From positions 1-39,814 of the forward strand of contig NZ_JAFLVR010000067.1 of NCBI RefSeq assembly GCF_017315985.1: a stretch of 39,814 bases of DNA. Direction: 5' to 3'. This DNA is from Candidatus Enterococcus murrayae (GTDB lineage Bacteria; Bacillota; Bacilli; Lactobacillales; Enterococcaceae). Position numbers and translations under genes: made by a program. The first letter of the stretch is position 1. Each line of letters begins with the position of its first letter. The notes beneath the pieces were generated by a model. That model saw nothing but the letters and a program-made list of their open reading frames with translations. It made no database searches and was not told where the DNA came from. Of the stretch, positions 24,348-32,308 are shown piece after piece.

Positions 24348-24388
24348 CGTATGTTTTGAGAGCAGACCGCTACGTATTAACAGTGGTA

Positions 24389-24417
24389 TTGATGAATACG
24401 TATTTATTACGTATAAT
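24389..24417 (+). promoter_or_regulatory. hicAB promoter with operator palindromes
   Basis: TTGATG (24389-24394) and TATAAT (24412-24417) are 17 bases apart. AATACGTATT (24395-24404), a perfect palindrome, sits in the spacer, and TACGTAT-type half sites recur just upstream and over the -10. HicB with its ribbon-helix-helix tail is the likely repressor. Confidence 0.78.
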
Positions 24418-24437
24418 ATATATAAGAGAGGTCAGGA

Positions 24438-24611
24438 ATGAAAACAAGAGACCTAGTGAAACTATTCAAGAAAAATGGATGGTGGTTCTTGAGACATGGA
24501 AGTAATCACGATATTTACACTGATGGTAAGGAAACGGAAGAAATCGTTAGACACCGTGAAACAAACGAAAGGCTAGCAAAAGCAATTATTAGGAAGCATG
24601 GGCTGAAATAA
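24438..24611 (+). CDS. hicA: HicA-family mRNA interferase toxin
   Basis: A 57-aa double-stranded-RNA-binding-fold toxin: MKTRDLVKLFKKNGWWFLRH, then GSNHDIYTDGKE, and HRETNERLAKAIIRKHGL at the end. The His in HGSNHDIY is the catalytic residue of the family. The start follows GAGAGGTCAGGA. The gene is 52 bases before hicB and shares its promoter. It appears intact. Confidence 0.93.
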   Translation: MKTRDLVKLFKKNGWWFLRHGSNHDIYTDGKETEEIVRHRETNERLAKAIIRKHGLK

Positions 24612-24663
24612 TCTCACTGCTTCACTGTCAGCATATAATAGATTAAAGAAAGGAAAATGTATT

Positions 24664-25065
24664 ATGGAAAATAAATTTGTATATCCCGCCATCTTGAGTT
24701 ATGAGAAGGATGATTCTGGTTATGACTATTTTGTATCGATCCCTGATTTTGAAGGATTTACGCAAGGCAAGGACGTGTCCGATGCCATCGCTATGGCTAG
24801 AGATTACATAGGGAATATGTTGATGGAATATGAAAAAGAAGGCAAAGCTTTCCCTCAATCAAATTCAACTAAATATGATGTGTCAGAAAACGACATAGAA
24901 ACGTTAGTAGATATTGATTTGATTCGATTCAAAGCTCAAACAAGAAATGTTGTGGTGAAGAAAACCTTATCCATTCCTAAATATTTAAATGAATTAGGAA
25001 ATGAGGCGGGCATAAATTTTTCGCAAACTCTAACTGAAGCATTAAGAGAAAAACTAGGCGTGTAA
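24664..25065 (+). CDS. hicB: HicB-family antitoxin
   Basis: A 133-aa antitoxin. The N-terminal HicB fold reads VYPAILSYEKDDSGYDYFVS, IPDFEGFTQGKD and AMARDYIGNMLMEYEKEG, a partial RNase-H-like domain that plugs HicA. The C-terminus, VVVKKTLSIPKYLNELGNEA and FSQTLTEALREKLGV, is a ribbon-helix-helix DNA-binding domain. The ATG follows AAAGGAAAA. It likely represses the promoter at 24389. Confidence 0.93.
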   Translation: MENKFVYPAILSYEKDDSGYDYFVSIPDFEGFTQGKDVSDAIAMARDYIGNMLMEYEKEGKAFPQSNSTKYDVSENDIETLVDIDLIRFKAQTRNVVVKKTLSIPKYLNELGNEAGINFSQTLTEALREKLGV

Positions 25066-25111
25066 CGTGCACACAATCGTTTAAACTAGCACATAGAACG
25101 TAATACGAGGA

Positions 25112-25249
25112 ATGCTTTCAGGTGATGGATGTGTGTGTGTTTACGAATCCACATTTTTTGAACAAGGAGAAAATGACTTGTCGATCAGTCAGTTACGATC
25201 GATCTTTATAAAAAATTTTGTCTGTGAAGAGGACAGCGATAGTAGGTAA
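25112..25249 (+). pseudogene. Truncated copy of the 90-aa protein family
   Basis: The plus strand reads GDGCVCVYESTFFEQGENDL then SISQLRSIFIKNF before diverging and stopping at 25249. The intact protein at 198-470 has KRVYIYESPFLKQGENGLSL at the same place. The C-terminal half is missing. It sits directly after hicB. Confidence 0.75.
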
Positions 25250-25331
25250 AACTATGTGCCTTTATCTAAATAGTATAACGAGGAAATCGCCCAATAATCA
25301 GCTGGAACATAAATGTAGCTCCATAAAAAAC

Positions 25332-25374
25332 TAGGCGGTAGAGAAAATCCATGATCTTCTCTACCGCCTATTCA
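25332..25374. terminator. Strong terminator
   Basis: TAGGCGGTAGAGAA pairs with TTCTCTACCGCCTA across a loop of about 12 bases. It lies after the truncated gene and before the decayed antitoxin. Confidence 0.7.
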
Positions 25375-25428
25375 TTTTCTCTAGAAGCGAATTGTTTAAA
25401 TATTACTCGTAAACCCATTTTTTTGTGT

Positions 25429-25600
25429 TTAATCTTTTTCCCCCATAACTTCTTCCGGAGTAAACTATTTTTGAGTTGAAATTTCAAAAGGAATTTTTTA
25501 TTCGCGTACAACTTGTCTAAAATATAGGTTAATCGCTGTTGTAAAATCAAGACCTAGTATTTCTAAGAAATTCTGATCGGCGCCAATCCAACAGATATAA
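25429..25600 (-). pseudogene. Decayed RelB/DinJ antitoxin, copy 2
   Basis: The minus strand reads DQNFLEILGLDFTTAINLYF, RQVVRE, a stop, KIPFEISTQK, a stop, then FTPEEVMGEKD. This is the DinJ core with two in-frame stops. It is a direct-repeat relative of 23907-24066; 120 bases are closely alike. No toxin is next to it. Confidence 0.8.
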
Positions 25601-25629
25601 AGCTGAGTTAGAAAAAAGGACAGAAACAA

Positions 25630-25682
25630 TTGACAATACATAGACGTTCATCTATATTTATACATAGATAAACATCTATGTA
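25630..25682 (+). promoter_or_regulatory. ars promoter with two ArsR-type operators
   Basis: TTGACA (25630-25635) and TATATT (25653-25658) are 17 bases apart. One imperfect palindrome overlaps the spacer (ATACATAGAC and ATCTATAT). A perfect one follows (TACATAGAT-AAAC-ATCTATGTA, 25661-25682). These are the expected sites for ArsR, which leaves DNA when it binds arsenite or antimonite. Confidence 0.88.
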
Positions 25683-25696
25683 AAGGAGGAACAAAT

Positions 25697-26044
25697 ATGA
25701 ATTATGAAGAGATGTCAGTAATGCTCAAAGCTCTCGCTGATCCTAAACGATTAAAAATCATTGATTTGCTATCTTGCGGCAGTCTGTGTGCATGTGATAT
25801 TTTGGACCATTTCGATTTTACCCAGCCAACGCTTTCCCATCATATGAAAGTGTTGGAAAAGGTTGGCATTGTGCTGGTTACTAAAGATGGTACTTGGCAT
25901 AGATATCAATTAACAGAAAGCTTTATTGATCAATTCATGGGTTCAATGATGCAATTATTTTCTAATGATGAAAATTGCATTTGTAATACACTAAACTGTA
26001 CATGTAAAGGAGAAAAGGAAGATGAAAAAATTAGAACTATTTGA
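25697..26044 (+). CDS. arsR: ArsR arsenite-responsive repressor
   Basis: A 115-aa winged-helix repressor. The alpha3 metal site appears as SCGSLCACDIL, followed by the recognition helix FTQPTLSHHMKVLEKVGIV and the wing TKDGTWHRYQL. Its C-terminus has extra cysteines (CICNTLNCTC), unusual and possibly an added metal site. The ATG follows AAGGAGG. It overlaps arsD by 23 bases. It represses the operon until arsenite binds. Confidence 0.95.
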   Translation: MNYEEMSVMLKALADPKRLKIIDLLSCGSLCACDILDHFDFTQPTLSHHMKVLEKVGIVLVTKDGTWHRYQLTESFIDQFMGSMMQLFSNDENCICNTLNCTCKGEKEDEKIRTI

Positions 26045-26399
26045 ACCAGCTATGTGTTGCTCGACTGGAGTATGTGGACCATCTGTTGATGAAGAATTGC
26101 TTATGGTGACTTCTGTTTTTGAGACCTTTGAAGGGATAGAATCAGTTGAGGCATCACGTCATAATTTGACGAGTGATCCAGATGCTTTTGTGAATCATCC
26201 AACAATTTTAAAGCTATTACAAGAAAAAGGAAATGATATTTTACCAATTACTTTGGTTGATGGCGAAGTTGTTAAAGAAGGGTCATATCCTACATTGGAA
26301 GAATTTGGAAAATATAGTGACATTCACTTTGTTATGCAGTCAGCGAATAGTTCTGAGGGCTGTTGTGGTGGAAATAGTGGAGGCGAAGGTTGTTGCTAA
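26022..26399 (+). CDS. arsD: ArsD arsenite metallochaperone
   Basis: A 125-aa chaperone that hands trivalent arsenic to ArsA. The N-terminus MKKLELFEPAMCCSTGVCGP carries the Cys12-Cys13-Cys18 set needed for transfer. The C-terminus has two vicinal Cys pairs (GCCGG and EGCC). The start lies within the arsR 3' end, after AAAGGAGAAAAGGAAG. Confidence 0.95.
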   Translation: MKKLELFEPAMCCSTGVCGPSVDEELLMVTSVFETFEGIESVEASRHNLTSDPDAFVNHPTILKLLQEKGNDILPITLVDGEVVKEGSYPTLEEFGKYSDIHFVMQSANSSEGCCGGNSGGEGCC

Positions 26400-26434
26400 C
26401 AGCCTTCTTCCTAGTAAAATGAGGAGGGAAATAC

Positions 26435-28159
26435 ATGCTTCAATATATACCCCAGAAGATGAGTTTAACGAAATATCTATTTTTCACTGGTAAAGGCGGT
26501 GTCGGAAAGACAACCACTGCTTGTGCAACCGCTGCTTCTTTGGCACAAGATGGTAAAAAAGTCATGCTTGTTAGTACAGACCCCGCATCAAATCTACAAG
26601 ATGTTTTTCAAACAACGTTAACCAATAAGCCGACTCCCATAGAGGGGATCGATCACTTAATGGTCGCAAATTTTGATCCTATCACGGCTGCTGAAGAATA
26701 CAAGGAAAGTATTGTTGGACCTTATCGCGGGGTTCTTCCCGATAGTGCATTAATAAATATGGAAGAGCAGCTATCTGGATCGTGTACAGTGGAGATTGCC
26801 GCATTCAATGAATTTGCAAATTTTCTAACCGATCCGGAAGTTGCAAAAGAATTTGATTATGTGATCTTTGATACAGCTCCGACAGGCCATACATTAAGAA
26901 TGCTGCAGCTGCCTTCTGCCTGGAATAACTTTCTAGACGAGAATACGACAGGTGTTTCTTGTTTAGGCCAACTCTCAGGATTAGGCGACAAAAAAGATAT
27001 GTATGAAAAGGCTGTAGCAACATTAGCTGATAAGCAACAGACAACGCTGATTTTAGTTACACGGGCACAAAAAGCTCCCTTAATTGAAGCAGAGAGAGCC
27101 TCTGAGGAATTGATAAAAATAGGGATCGAAAATCAGAAATTAGTCGTGAATGGTTTACTTGAAACTTATGATGATACCATTTCAGAAGAAATCTATAACG
27201 AGCAGCAAAATGACTTAAACCAAATGCCAGAATCATTAGCTAAATTTGAAACATACTATATTCCCCTACGACCTTACAATGTTACAGGGATAGATAAGCT
27301 TCAGATTCTACTAAACGATCAACAGCCTGTGATTGAAGAACAGGAACAAGAAAGTGTTGATTTTCCAAATTTAGATTCAATCGTCAGTGAGTTTATTCGT
27401 ACAAATAAGAAAATCATTTTTACAATGGGTAAAGGCGGAGTTGGTAAAACAACTGTTGCTATCAAAATTGCTGAAAAACTTGCACAATCTGGTAAAAAAG
27501 TCCATTTGGCTACGACCGATCCTGCTGATCATTTAAATCTGTTTCTTTCAAAAGACTTGCCAATTTCAATGAGTCATATTGATGAAGAAAAGGAATTAGA
27601 AGCATACAAAGAAGAAGTTCTTTCAAAAGCTCGAGAAACGATGAATGCTGATGATGTTGCTTATGTTGAAGAGGATCTTCGCTCTCCTTGTACCCAAGAA
27701 ATAGCAGTCTTTCGGGCATTTGCGGAAATTGTAGACAAATCAGAAAATGAAATTGTTGTGATTGATACAGCCCCAACAGGCCATACATTACTCCTTCTAG
27801 AGTCTACTCAAAGCTATGCCAAAGAAGTAGAGAGAAGTTCTGGTGAAGTTCCTGTTTCCATTCAGAAATTATTACCTCGGCTTCAGAATGAACAAGAAAC
27901 AGAAGTGTTGATGGTTACATTACCAGAGACAACTCCAGTCTATGAATCAATGAGATTAGATGAAGACTTAGATCGTGCAAAAATCGCCCATACCTGGTGG
28001 TTGGTAAATCAAAGTATGTTAGCGGCTGATACTCAGAATAAGGTATTAAAAGCGCGCTCCTTCAATGAATTAGAATGGATTGAAAAAGTATCTGAACTTT
28101 CAAATGGTAAATTTGCTGTTGAAGAATGGCAGCCGAACTTTAGCCCTTTAGGGGTATAA
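26435..28159 (+). CDS. arsA: ArsA arsenite-stimulated ATPase
   Basis: A 574-aa tandem ATPase, normal length. Each half has a deviant P-loop, KGGVGKTT (about residues 20 and 332), and a DTAPTGHTL signature. Metal-binding cysteines are visible in GSCTVEIAAF, GVSCLGQLSG and RSPCTQEIAVF. ArsA energises the membrane carrier and takes metal from ArsD. The start at 26435 follows GAGGAGGG, 35 bases after arsD. Confidence 0.95.
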   Translation: MLQYIPQKMSLTKYLFFTGKGGVGKTTTACATAASLAQDGKKVMLVSTDPASNLQDVFQTTLTNKPTPIEGIDHLMVANFDPITAAEEYKESIVGPYRGVLPDSALINMEEQLSGSCTVEIAAFNEFANFLTDPEVAKEFDYVIFDTAPTGHTLRMLQLPSAWNNFLDENTTGVSCLGQLSGLGDKKDMYEKAVATLADKQQTTLILVTRAQKAPLIEAERASEELIKIGIENQKLVVNGLLETYDDTISEEIYNEQQNDLNQMPESLAKFETYYIPLRPYNVTGIDKLQILLNDQQPVIEEQEQESVDFPNLDSIVSEFIRTNKKIIFTMGKGGVGKTTVAIKIAEKLAQSGKKVHLATTDPADHLNLFLSKDLPISMSHIDEEKELEAYKEEVLSKARETMNADDVAYVEEDLRSPCTQEIAVFRAFAEIVDKSENEIVVIDTAPTGHTLLLLESTQSYAKEVERSSGEVPVSIQKLLPRLQNEQETEVLMVTLPETTPVYESMRLDEDLDRAKIAHTWWLVNQSMLAADTQNKVLKARSFNELEWIEKVSELSNGKFAVEEWQPNFSPLGV

Positions 28160-28167
28160 TTTTTTTT

Positions 28168-28195
28168 CAATACATAGATGTATATCTATGTATTG
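28168..28195 (+). promoter_or_regulatory. ArsR-like palindrome inside the ars operon
   Basis: Perfect 12-bp arms CAATACATAGAT and ATCTATGTATTG flank four bases, in the 60-base gap between arsA and the carrier gene. It contains the same ACATAGAT half-site as the main promoter. It may be a second ArsR operator for acr3-arsC or a transcript hairpin. A T run precedes, not follows, it, so it is not a simple terminator. Confidence 0.7.
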
Positions 28196-28219
28196 ATTTC
28201 TCAATGATGGAGGATTCAA

Positions 28220-29302
28220 ATGGAGAAGAAAGAAAGCCAACAAGGGTTAGGAATCTTTGAAAAATATCTAACTCTATGGGTAATTATTTGTATGGCACTA
28301 GGCATTTTAATTGGAAAATTTCTACCGACAGTACCTGACACTTTGAGTCAATTTGAGTATTACAATGTTTCTATACCGACGGCCATTTTAATTTGGTTAA
28401 TGATCTTTCCGATGATGCTTAAAATTGATTTTGGAAGTATCATGAATGTGTCAAAAAAACCGAAAGGTCTAATTGTCACATGCGTCACAAATTGGCTGAT
28501 TAAGCCATTTACAATGTATGCTATCGCAGCCTTCTTCTTTTATGTTGTATTTAAGAGCTGGATACCATTAGATTTGGCCAAAGAATATGTAGCTGGTGCC
28601 GTAATTCTTGGTGCAGCTCCATGTACAGCTATGGTATTTGTCTGGAGTCATCTAACGAAAGGAGATGCTGCATACACACTGGTTCAAGTCGCGGTAAACG
28701 ATCTAATTATCCTACTATTATTTGCACCAATCGTAGCGCTTCTCTTAGGAGTAGACAACGTGGTTGTACCGATGGCTACTTTGATACTATCAACTGTTCT
28801 TTTTGTAGTTGTACCTTTACTCTTAGGAGTGGTTACTCGTGTACTAATTATTAAAAACAAAGGGTTAGACTACTTTGAAAATATCTTCTTAAAGAAGTTC
28901 GATTCTGTAACAATCATAGGATTGCTACTAACACTGATCATCATTTTTTCTTTCCAAGGAGAAAGAATTCTAGCTAACCCTCTGCATATCCTATTGATAG
29001 CAGTACCATTAACGCTACAAACCATACTAATCTTTACAATAGCTTATACATGGGCAAGACTTTGGAAATTGCCTCATAATATTGCTTCACCAGCGGGGAT
29101 GATCGGCGCTAGTAACTTTTTTGAGTTAGCCGTCGCTGTTGCGATTTCTTTATTTGGCTTGCAATCAGGAGCCACATTAGCTACTGTTGTTGGTGTTTTA
29201 GTCGAAGTTCCTGTAATGCTGCTATTAGTTAAAGTATCCAATAATACAAGAGGATGGTTTGCGCCAAATCCGACTGAATTGCCTCATTTTGGAGGTAAGT
29301 AG
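28220..29302 (+). CDS. acr3: ACR3-type arsenite efflux carrier
   Basis: A 360-aa carrier of the bile/arsenite/riboflavin superfamily with ten likely helices. The conserved Cys lies in [17 protein letters not shown] and the conserved Glu in [10 protein letters not shown], both needed for arsenite transport. It is ACR3, not the unrelated ArsB, although annotations often call it arsB. The ATG follows GGAGG. Pairing with ArsA-ArsD makes an ATP-assisted pump likely. Confidence 0.93.
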   Translation: MEKKESQQGLGIFEKYLTLWVIICMALGILIGKFLPTVPDTLSQFEYYNVSIPTAILIWLMIFPMMLKIDFGSIMNVSKKPKGLIVTCVTNWLIKPFTMYAIAAFFFYVVFKSWIPLDLAKEYVAGAVILGAAPCTAMVFVWSHLTKGDAAYTLVQVAVNDLIILLLFAPIVALLLGVDNVVVPMATLILSTVLFVVVPLLLGVVTRVLIIKNKGLDYFENIFLKKFDSVTIIGLLLTLIIIFSFQGERILANPLHILLIAVPLTLQTILIFTIAYTWARLWKLPHNIASPAGMIGASNFFELAVAVAISLFGLQSGATLATVVGVLVEVPVMLLLVKVSNNTRGWFAPNPTELPHFGGK

Positions 29303-29304
29303 TA

Positions 29305-29709
29305 ATGAAAAAAATATATTTTCTATGTACCGGTAATTCTTGCCGTAGTCAAATGGCTGAAGGCTATGCTCATAGCCTCCTACCAAAAGCAGATTTTGAA
29401 ATTAGAAGTGCAGGCATTGAAACACATGGGCTGAATCCTAGAGCAGTAAAGGTCATGGCTGAAGATGACATTGATATTTCTAATCAAACATCTGACTTAA
29501 TTGATATGGAGTATTTTAAAAATGCTGACTTGATCATTACTCTTTGTGGAGACGCCAAGGATAAATGTCCTACCATTCCCATAGGAATTACTCATATACA
29601 TTGGGAATTACAAGATCCTGCTCAAGCTACAGGATCTGAAGAAGAGATATTATCAGAATTTCGAAACACTAGAGATTTGATCAAAGATAAAGTTCATGAA
29701 ATAGTTTAA
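29305..29709 (+). CDS. arsC: ArsC arsenate reductase (thioredoxin-type)
   Basis: A 134-aa reductase of the low-molecular-weight phosphatase fold. The nucleophile loop [13 protein letters not shown] has the CX5R form, and the resolving pair appears as [10 protein letters not shown]. It reduces arsenate to arsenite with electrons from thioredoxin. It starts two bases after the carrier stop, with GGAGG in the carrier end. Confidence 0.95.
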   Translation: MKKIYFLCTGNSCRSQMAEGYAHSLLPKADFEIRSAGIETHGLNPRAVKVMAEDDIDISNQTSDLIDMEYFKNADLIITLCGDAKDKCPTIPIGITHIHWELQDPAQATGSEEEILSEFRNTRDLIKDKVHEIV

Positions 29710-29717
29710 ATATTCTA

Positions 29718-29752
29718 AGTGTACAGAAAGCCACTTTTCTGTACGCTTTTTC
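29718..29752 (+). terminator. Terminator of the ars operon
   Basis: GTACAGAAA pairs with TTTCTGTAC across a short loop and is followed by GCTTTTT, right after arsC. Confidence 0.85.
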
Positions 29753-29867
29753 GTGTTCATAAACTTGCATCAAAATTGATGCTCCAGCAATTCAACTAGA
29801 TAAAGTGAGACTAGAGTGAATGACACAAAAAGCAAAAGAGAGGTGGTTTGTAACTCGTTTAAAATTA

Positions 29868-30001
29868 TGCCATTCTTTCTTCTTCAAAGAGCATTAATTG
29901 TTCAAGTTATTTTTCCAGCTTCGTAGAATTTTACTCCGAAAGCATTCGGATATATTGCCCTTGTTGCTCTCTCTCAATAATGAACAGTGGATAGCAGGGC
30001 A
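29868..30001 (-). pseudogene. Decayed copy of a short unknown gene
   Basis: The minus strand reads FIIEREQQGQYIRMLSE, stop, NSTKLEK, stop, LEQLMLFEEERMA. It aligns with the frame at 31190-31414 (IIIEKRQRGQYIRLLSEKNT). Two in-frame stops show decay. The family is not recognised. Confidence 0.65.
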
Positions 30002-30078
30002 TCGAATAGTATGATTATGGAGCAGTCGATGCTAATTGTACGCAGTTAGATGTAGATAGTCGAAAATTCAGTTATCTC

Positions 30079-30145
30079 AAAAAATAGACCACTGTCGGGT
30101 TAACAGTGGTCAGAAGTTTAATGAAAAAGATTCAAAAGGTTTGCT
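30079..30145 (-). ncRNA. Putative small RNA B (about 67 nt), tandem partner of A
   Basis: On the minus strand a promoter TTGTTT (30175-30180), 17 bases, TATATT (30152-30157) is followed about 35 bases downstream by a hairpin, GACCACTGT with ACAGTGGTC, and TATTTTTT (30079-30111). No open frame fits between. The transcript contains GAATCTTTTT before the hairpin, as does copy A. The class is unknown. Evidence is promoter, hairpin and duplication only. Confidence 0.55.
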
Positions 30146-30211
30146 TGGTAAAATATACTACAAAAACATGATTGAAACAAAGAAAAAATAATGTACTTCA
30201 TTAACAGATAT

Positions 30212-30274
30212 AAAAAAGACCACTACTGGAGTAAGTGGTCAGATGGAAATAACAAACATTTAAAAGATTCTTTC
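30212..30274 (-). ncRNA. Putative small RNA A (about 63 nt)
   Basis: On the minus strand TTGATT (30304-30309), exactly 17 bases, TACAAT (30281-30286) forms a good promoter. About 35 bases after the expected start comes a hairpin, GACCACT with AGTGGTC, and six T residues (30212-30240). The layout, length and the parts GAATCTTTT, TCTGACCACT and AGTGGTCT match copy B, so this looks like a duplicated small RNA gene. Confidence 0.58.
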
Positions 30275-30350
30275 ATAAATATTGTAACATTCCATCATTT
30301 TTAAATCAATATGATTTGTGAGAAGAAATATTTTTACAAAAAAATAGTTA

Positions 30351-30383
30351 GTGGTATTTGAGATCCGGAAGCAATCACGATAT
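30351..30383 (+). pseudogene. Short hicA relic
   Basis: The stretch reads WYLRSGSNHDM, close to WWFLRHGSNHDIY of the intact HicA, and about 25 of 33 bases match the gene at 24438. The active-site His context survives but nothing else does. Confidence 0.5.
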
Positions 30384-30487
30384 GAAAACATGTTGAAGAC
30401 ACGATTGTGATTATTTCCAAGACTATTCATTTCATTTAAGCGATGCTATAGTTTAATAAAGTCATCATTAAAAGAGGTGGGAAGGTT

Positions 30488-30835
30488 ATGTTTAATGAAA
30501 TATGCTTATATGAAGCGAAAATTGATAAGCAGAGTGAAATCGAAGAGCTAATGAAAGAAGTAGCAGAATTTTATAAGAAGCAAGAGGGCGTAATTGATGT
30601 ACGGTATATAAAAAGAACCCATAGACAGAAAGATTTTAATGCTGTTAAGAAGGGCGAAAATCCTATTAGGCTAACTAGAAACATCGGCAAGGTTACCTAT
30701 GTACTCTATTGGGTAGTAGATAATGAAGAAACACATGCAAGAGTTTCTAAAATCGGAATTGAAAAATTTTACAAACGTTGGACTCGCTGTTTAATAACAA
30801 TGCCGAAGATCATACTGGGTGAAAACATCGTTTAA
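30488..30835 (+). CDS. Small ABM-like (antibiotic biosynthesis monooxygenase fold) protein
   Basis: A 115-aa protein. Its start, MFNEICLYEAKIDKQSEIEE, and the following EFYKKQEGVIDVRYIKRTHR have the beta-alpha-beta spacing of dimeric alpha-beta barrel proteins such as ABM monooxygenases. No catalytic residue is defined, so the fold call is tentative and the function is open. The ATG follows AGAGGTGGG. It stands alone between remnants. Confidence 0.7.
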   Translation: MFNEICLYEAKIDKQSEIEELMKEVAEFYKKQEGVIDVRYIKRTHRQKDFNAVKKGENPIRLTRNIGKVTYVLYWVVDNEETHARVSKIGIEKFYKRWTRCLITMPKIILGENIV

Positions 30836-30869
30836 TATTCGTTTAAATGAATCAAAGGAGAATGCAATA

Positions 30870-31140
30870 TGAGGAGCACTTTTAAGTGATGGACGCATGT
30901 ATTTTTACGAGTTCATATCTTTTAAACAAAGAGAACCTGGCTTGGCAATCAGTCAATTACGATCGATCTTTATAAAAAATTTTTTGAATAATCAGCTAGA
31001 TAGGTATGTTTCAGAAAACTATGCGCTTAAAAAAGACCAGTGACGCATCAGCATTTTTAGGAAAGATGGCAAGTACCTTATAGAGGATGAGCTATTAAAG
31101 CTGGATGTTGTTGTTGTTCCTCAGTTACTTGAGATGTATT
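30870..31140 (+). pseudogene. Frameshifted copy of the 90-aa protein family
   Basis: AAAGGAG and ATGAGGAGC match the start of the intact gene at 470. After six codons the frame shifts; then it reads GRMYFYEFISFKQREPGLAI, SQLRSIFIKNFLNNQLDRYV, SENYALKKDQ, a stop, RISIFRKDGKYLIEDELLKL and a normal stop. It is nearly full length, so the decay is recent: one shift and one nonsense change. Confidence 0.82.
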
Positions 31141-31151
31141 GACTACTACTG

Positions 31152-31178
31152 AAGTCCGTCATTGCGACGGGCTTTTTT
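31152..31178 (+). terminator. Rho-independent terminator
   Basis: AGTCCGTC pairs with GACGGGCT (one G-U) over ATTGC, followed by TTTTTT. It ends the broken gene upstream. Confidence 0.8.
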
Positions 31179-31189
31179 GGTATAGAGCC

Positions 31190-31414
31190 CTATAATAATA
31201 AATTTAAGTTTGTAAGTCTAACAGTTATGTCAATAATAATACCATATCCAGAAAATCTCATTTGTTCCATTTCAAAGAGCATGGATTGTTTAAACATTTT
31301 TGCCAGCTCTGTAGTATTTTTCTCCGAAAGCAATCGGATATATTGCCCTCGTTGTCTTTTCTCAATGATGATCGTTGGATAGCCGTAGGACATCGTTAAG
31401 AAAATATTTAGCAA
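31190..31414 (-). pseudogene. Fragment of an unrecognised gene, less decayed copy
   Basis: A 74-codon minus-strand frame reads PTIIIEKRQRGQYIRLLSEK, then NTTELAKMFKQSMLFEMEQM. The match with 29868-30001 shows this is a real family. No good ribosome site precedes the ATG, so I treat it as a fragment, though it could still be expressed. The function is unknown. Confidence 0.5.
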
Positions 31415-31478
31415 CCTGCCTGTGTATCAGTTACCACCGCTGAAAGGGATATTTTTTTAATAATAGTATGTCTGGTAA

Positions 31479-31513
31479 CTGTTGTAATTACCGTAATTAC
31501 ATGGTGTAATTTG
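31479..31513 (+). promoter_or_regulatory. Operator repeats before the PemI/PemK pair
   Basis: Three GTAATT half-sites (TGTAATTAC, CGTAATTAC, TGTAATTTG) occur in 35 bases just upstream of the antitoxin gene; the first two overlap palindromically. This is the usual setting for AbrB-fold antitoxin autorepression. Confidence 0.55.
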
Positions 31514-31546
31514 GGAGTGGAAACGATGAAGGGAGTGGCGAGTAAA

Positions 31547-31780
31547 ATGGATACAGTAAAAACACGCAAACAGGGAAATGCTGTGATGGTGACATTAGCC
31601 AGTAAATTTGAGGTTCCAGAAGGTAAGACGTACTACATTAGCAAAGAGTCTGATGGAACGATCACATTGATTCCCAAGATTGAGGATTATTTTGTTAATG
31701 CAAAGGAAAATGAGTTTATAGATAAAGAAGATGAACAAGTGAGGGGCTTTGAGGTAGAGAGCAGGTTGCTCGATGAATAG
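31547..31780 (+). CDS. PemI/MazE-like antitoxin (AbrB fold)
   Basis: About 77 aa. MDTVKTRKQGNAVMVTLASK and FEVPEGKTYYISKESDG are typical of the PemI branch of SpoVT/AbrB swapped-hairpin antitoxins. The acidic tail (EDEQVRGFEVESRLLDE) would block the toxin. The start at 31547 follows AAGGGAGTGG; ATG 31526 is a possible alternative. It overlaps the toxin by 8 bases. Confidence 0.85.
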   Translation: MDTVKTRKQGNAVMVTLASKFEVPEGKTYYISKESDGTITLIPKIEDYFVNAKENEFIDKEDEQVRGFEVESRLLDE

Positions 31781-32123
31781 TATCAAACAAGGGAGGCTTA
31801 TTTACATTGATTCTGAACCATCAAAGGGTAGTGAGATTAATAAGAGAAGACCTGCTGTAGTCATAAGTAGAGACGAATACAGCTTATCCTCTAATTTAAT
31901 TATCGTATGTCCAATAACTAGTTCGAATAAGAACCGGCCTTATTTTGTTGAAATCGTTAATAACGCTCTAAAATCAGGAAGCAAGGTGAATACAAAACAA
32001 GTATACACGATGGATTTTACAGCTAGAGGTGGAAGGAACGTGGAGATCATTGGTGAGGTCTCTAAAAAGGACTTTTTGAACATTGCTCAGCACGTCCAGA
32101 TGAATTTCAACTTTCAGCTTTGA
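31773..32123 (+). CDS. PemK/MazF-family endoribonuclease toxin
   Basis: A 116-aa toxin. KQGRLIYIDSEPSKGSEINK and RRPAVVISRDEYS have the conserved Arg-Pro pair of MazF enzymes; VCPITSSNK holds the Ser/Thr near the active site. It cuts single-stranded mRNA at a short sequence. It is translationally coupled with the antitoxin and apparently intact. Confidence 0.9.
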   Translation: MNSIKQGRLIYIDSEPSKGSEINKRRPAVVISRDEYSLSSNLIIVCPITSSNKNRPYFVEIVNNALKSGSKVNTKQVYTMDFTARGGRNVEIIGEVSKKDFLNIAQHVQMNFNFQL

Positions 32124-32157
32124 AAAATCGGCAATATGAGTATTATTATCAACTTCA

Positions 32158-32192
32158 GGATAGCAGGTAAAAAAGCTTGCTATCCCTTTTTT
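32158..32192 (+). terminator. Terminator of the PemI/PemK operon
   Basis: GGATAGCAGG pairs with CTTGCTATCC and is followed by CTTTTTTT, 35 bases after the toxin stop. Confidence 0.88.
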
Positions 32193-32308
32193 TGCAATTT
32201 GGACTATTATACAAAACCAAAAAATGGACTTATTTCTAGCTCTAGAAACCAGTGCGATCTACACTAGGCGGTAAAACAACTTTGGTCAATAAAACAAGTA
32301 TATCAGAA

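Noticed and set aside
24266-24505. A 79-codon plus-strand frame
   Set aside because: It overlaps the hicA promoter and coding region in another frame; hicA is the real gene.
30079-30240. CRISPR or REP-like array from the two GACCACT hairpins
   Set aside because: Only two units occur, each with its own promoter and T run; there are no spacers of constant length.
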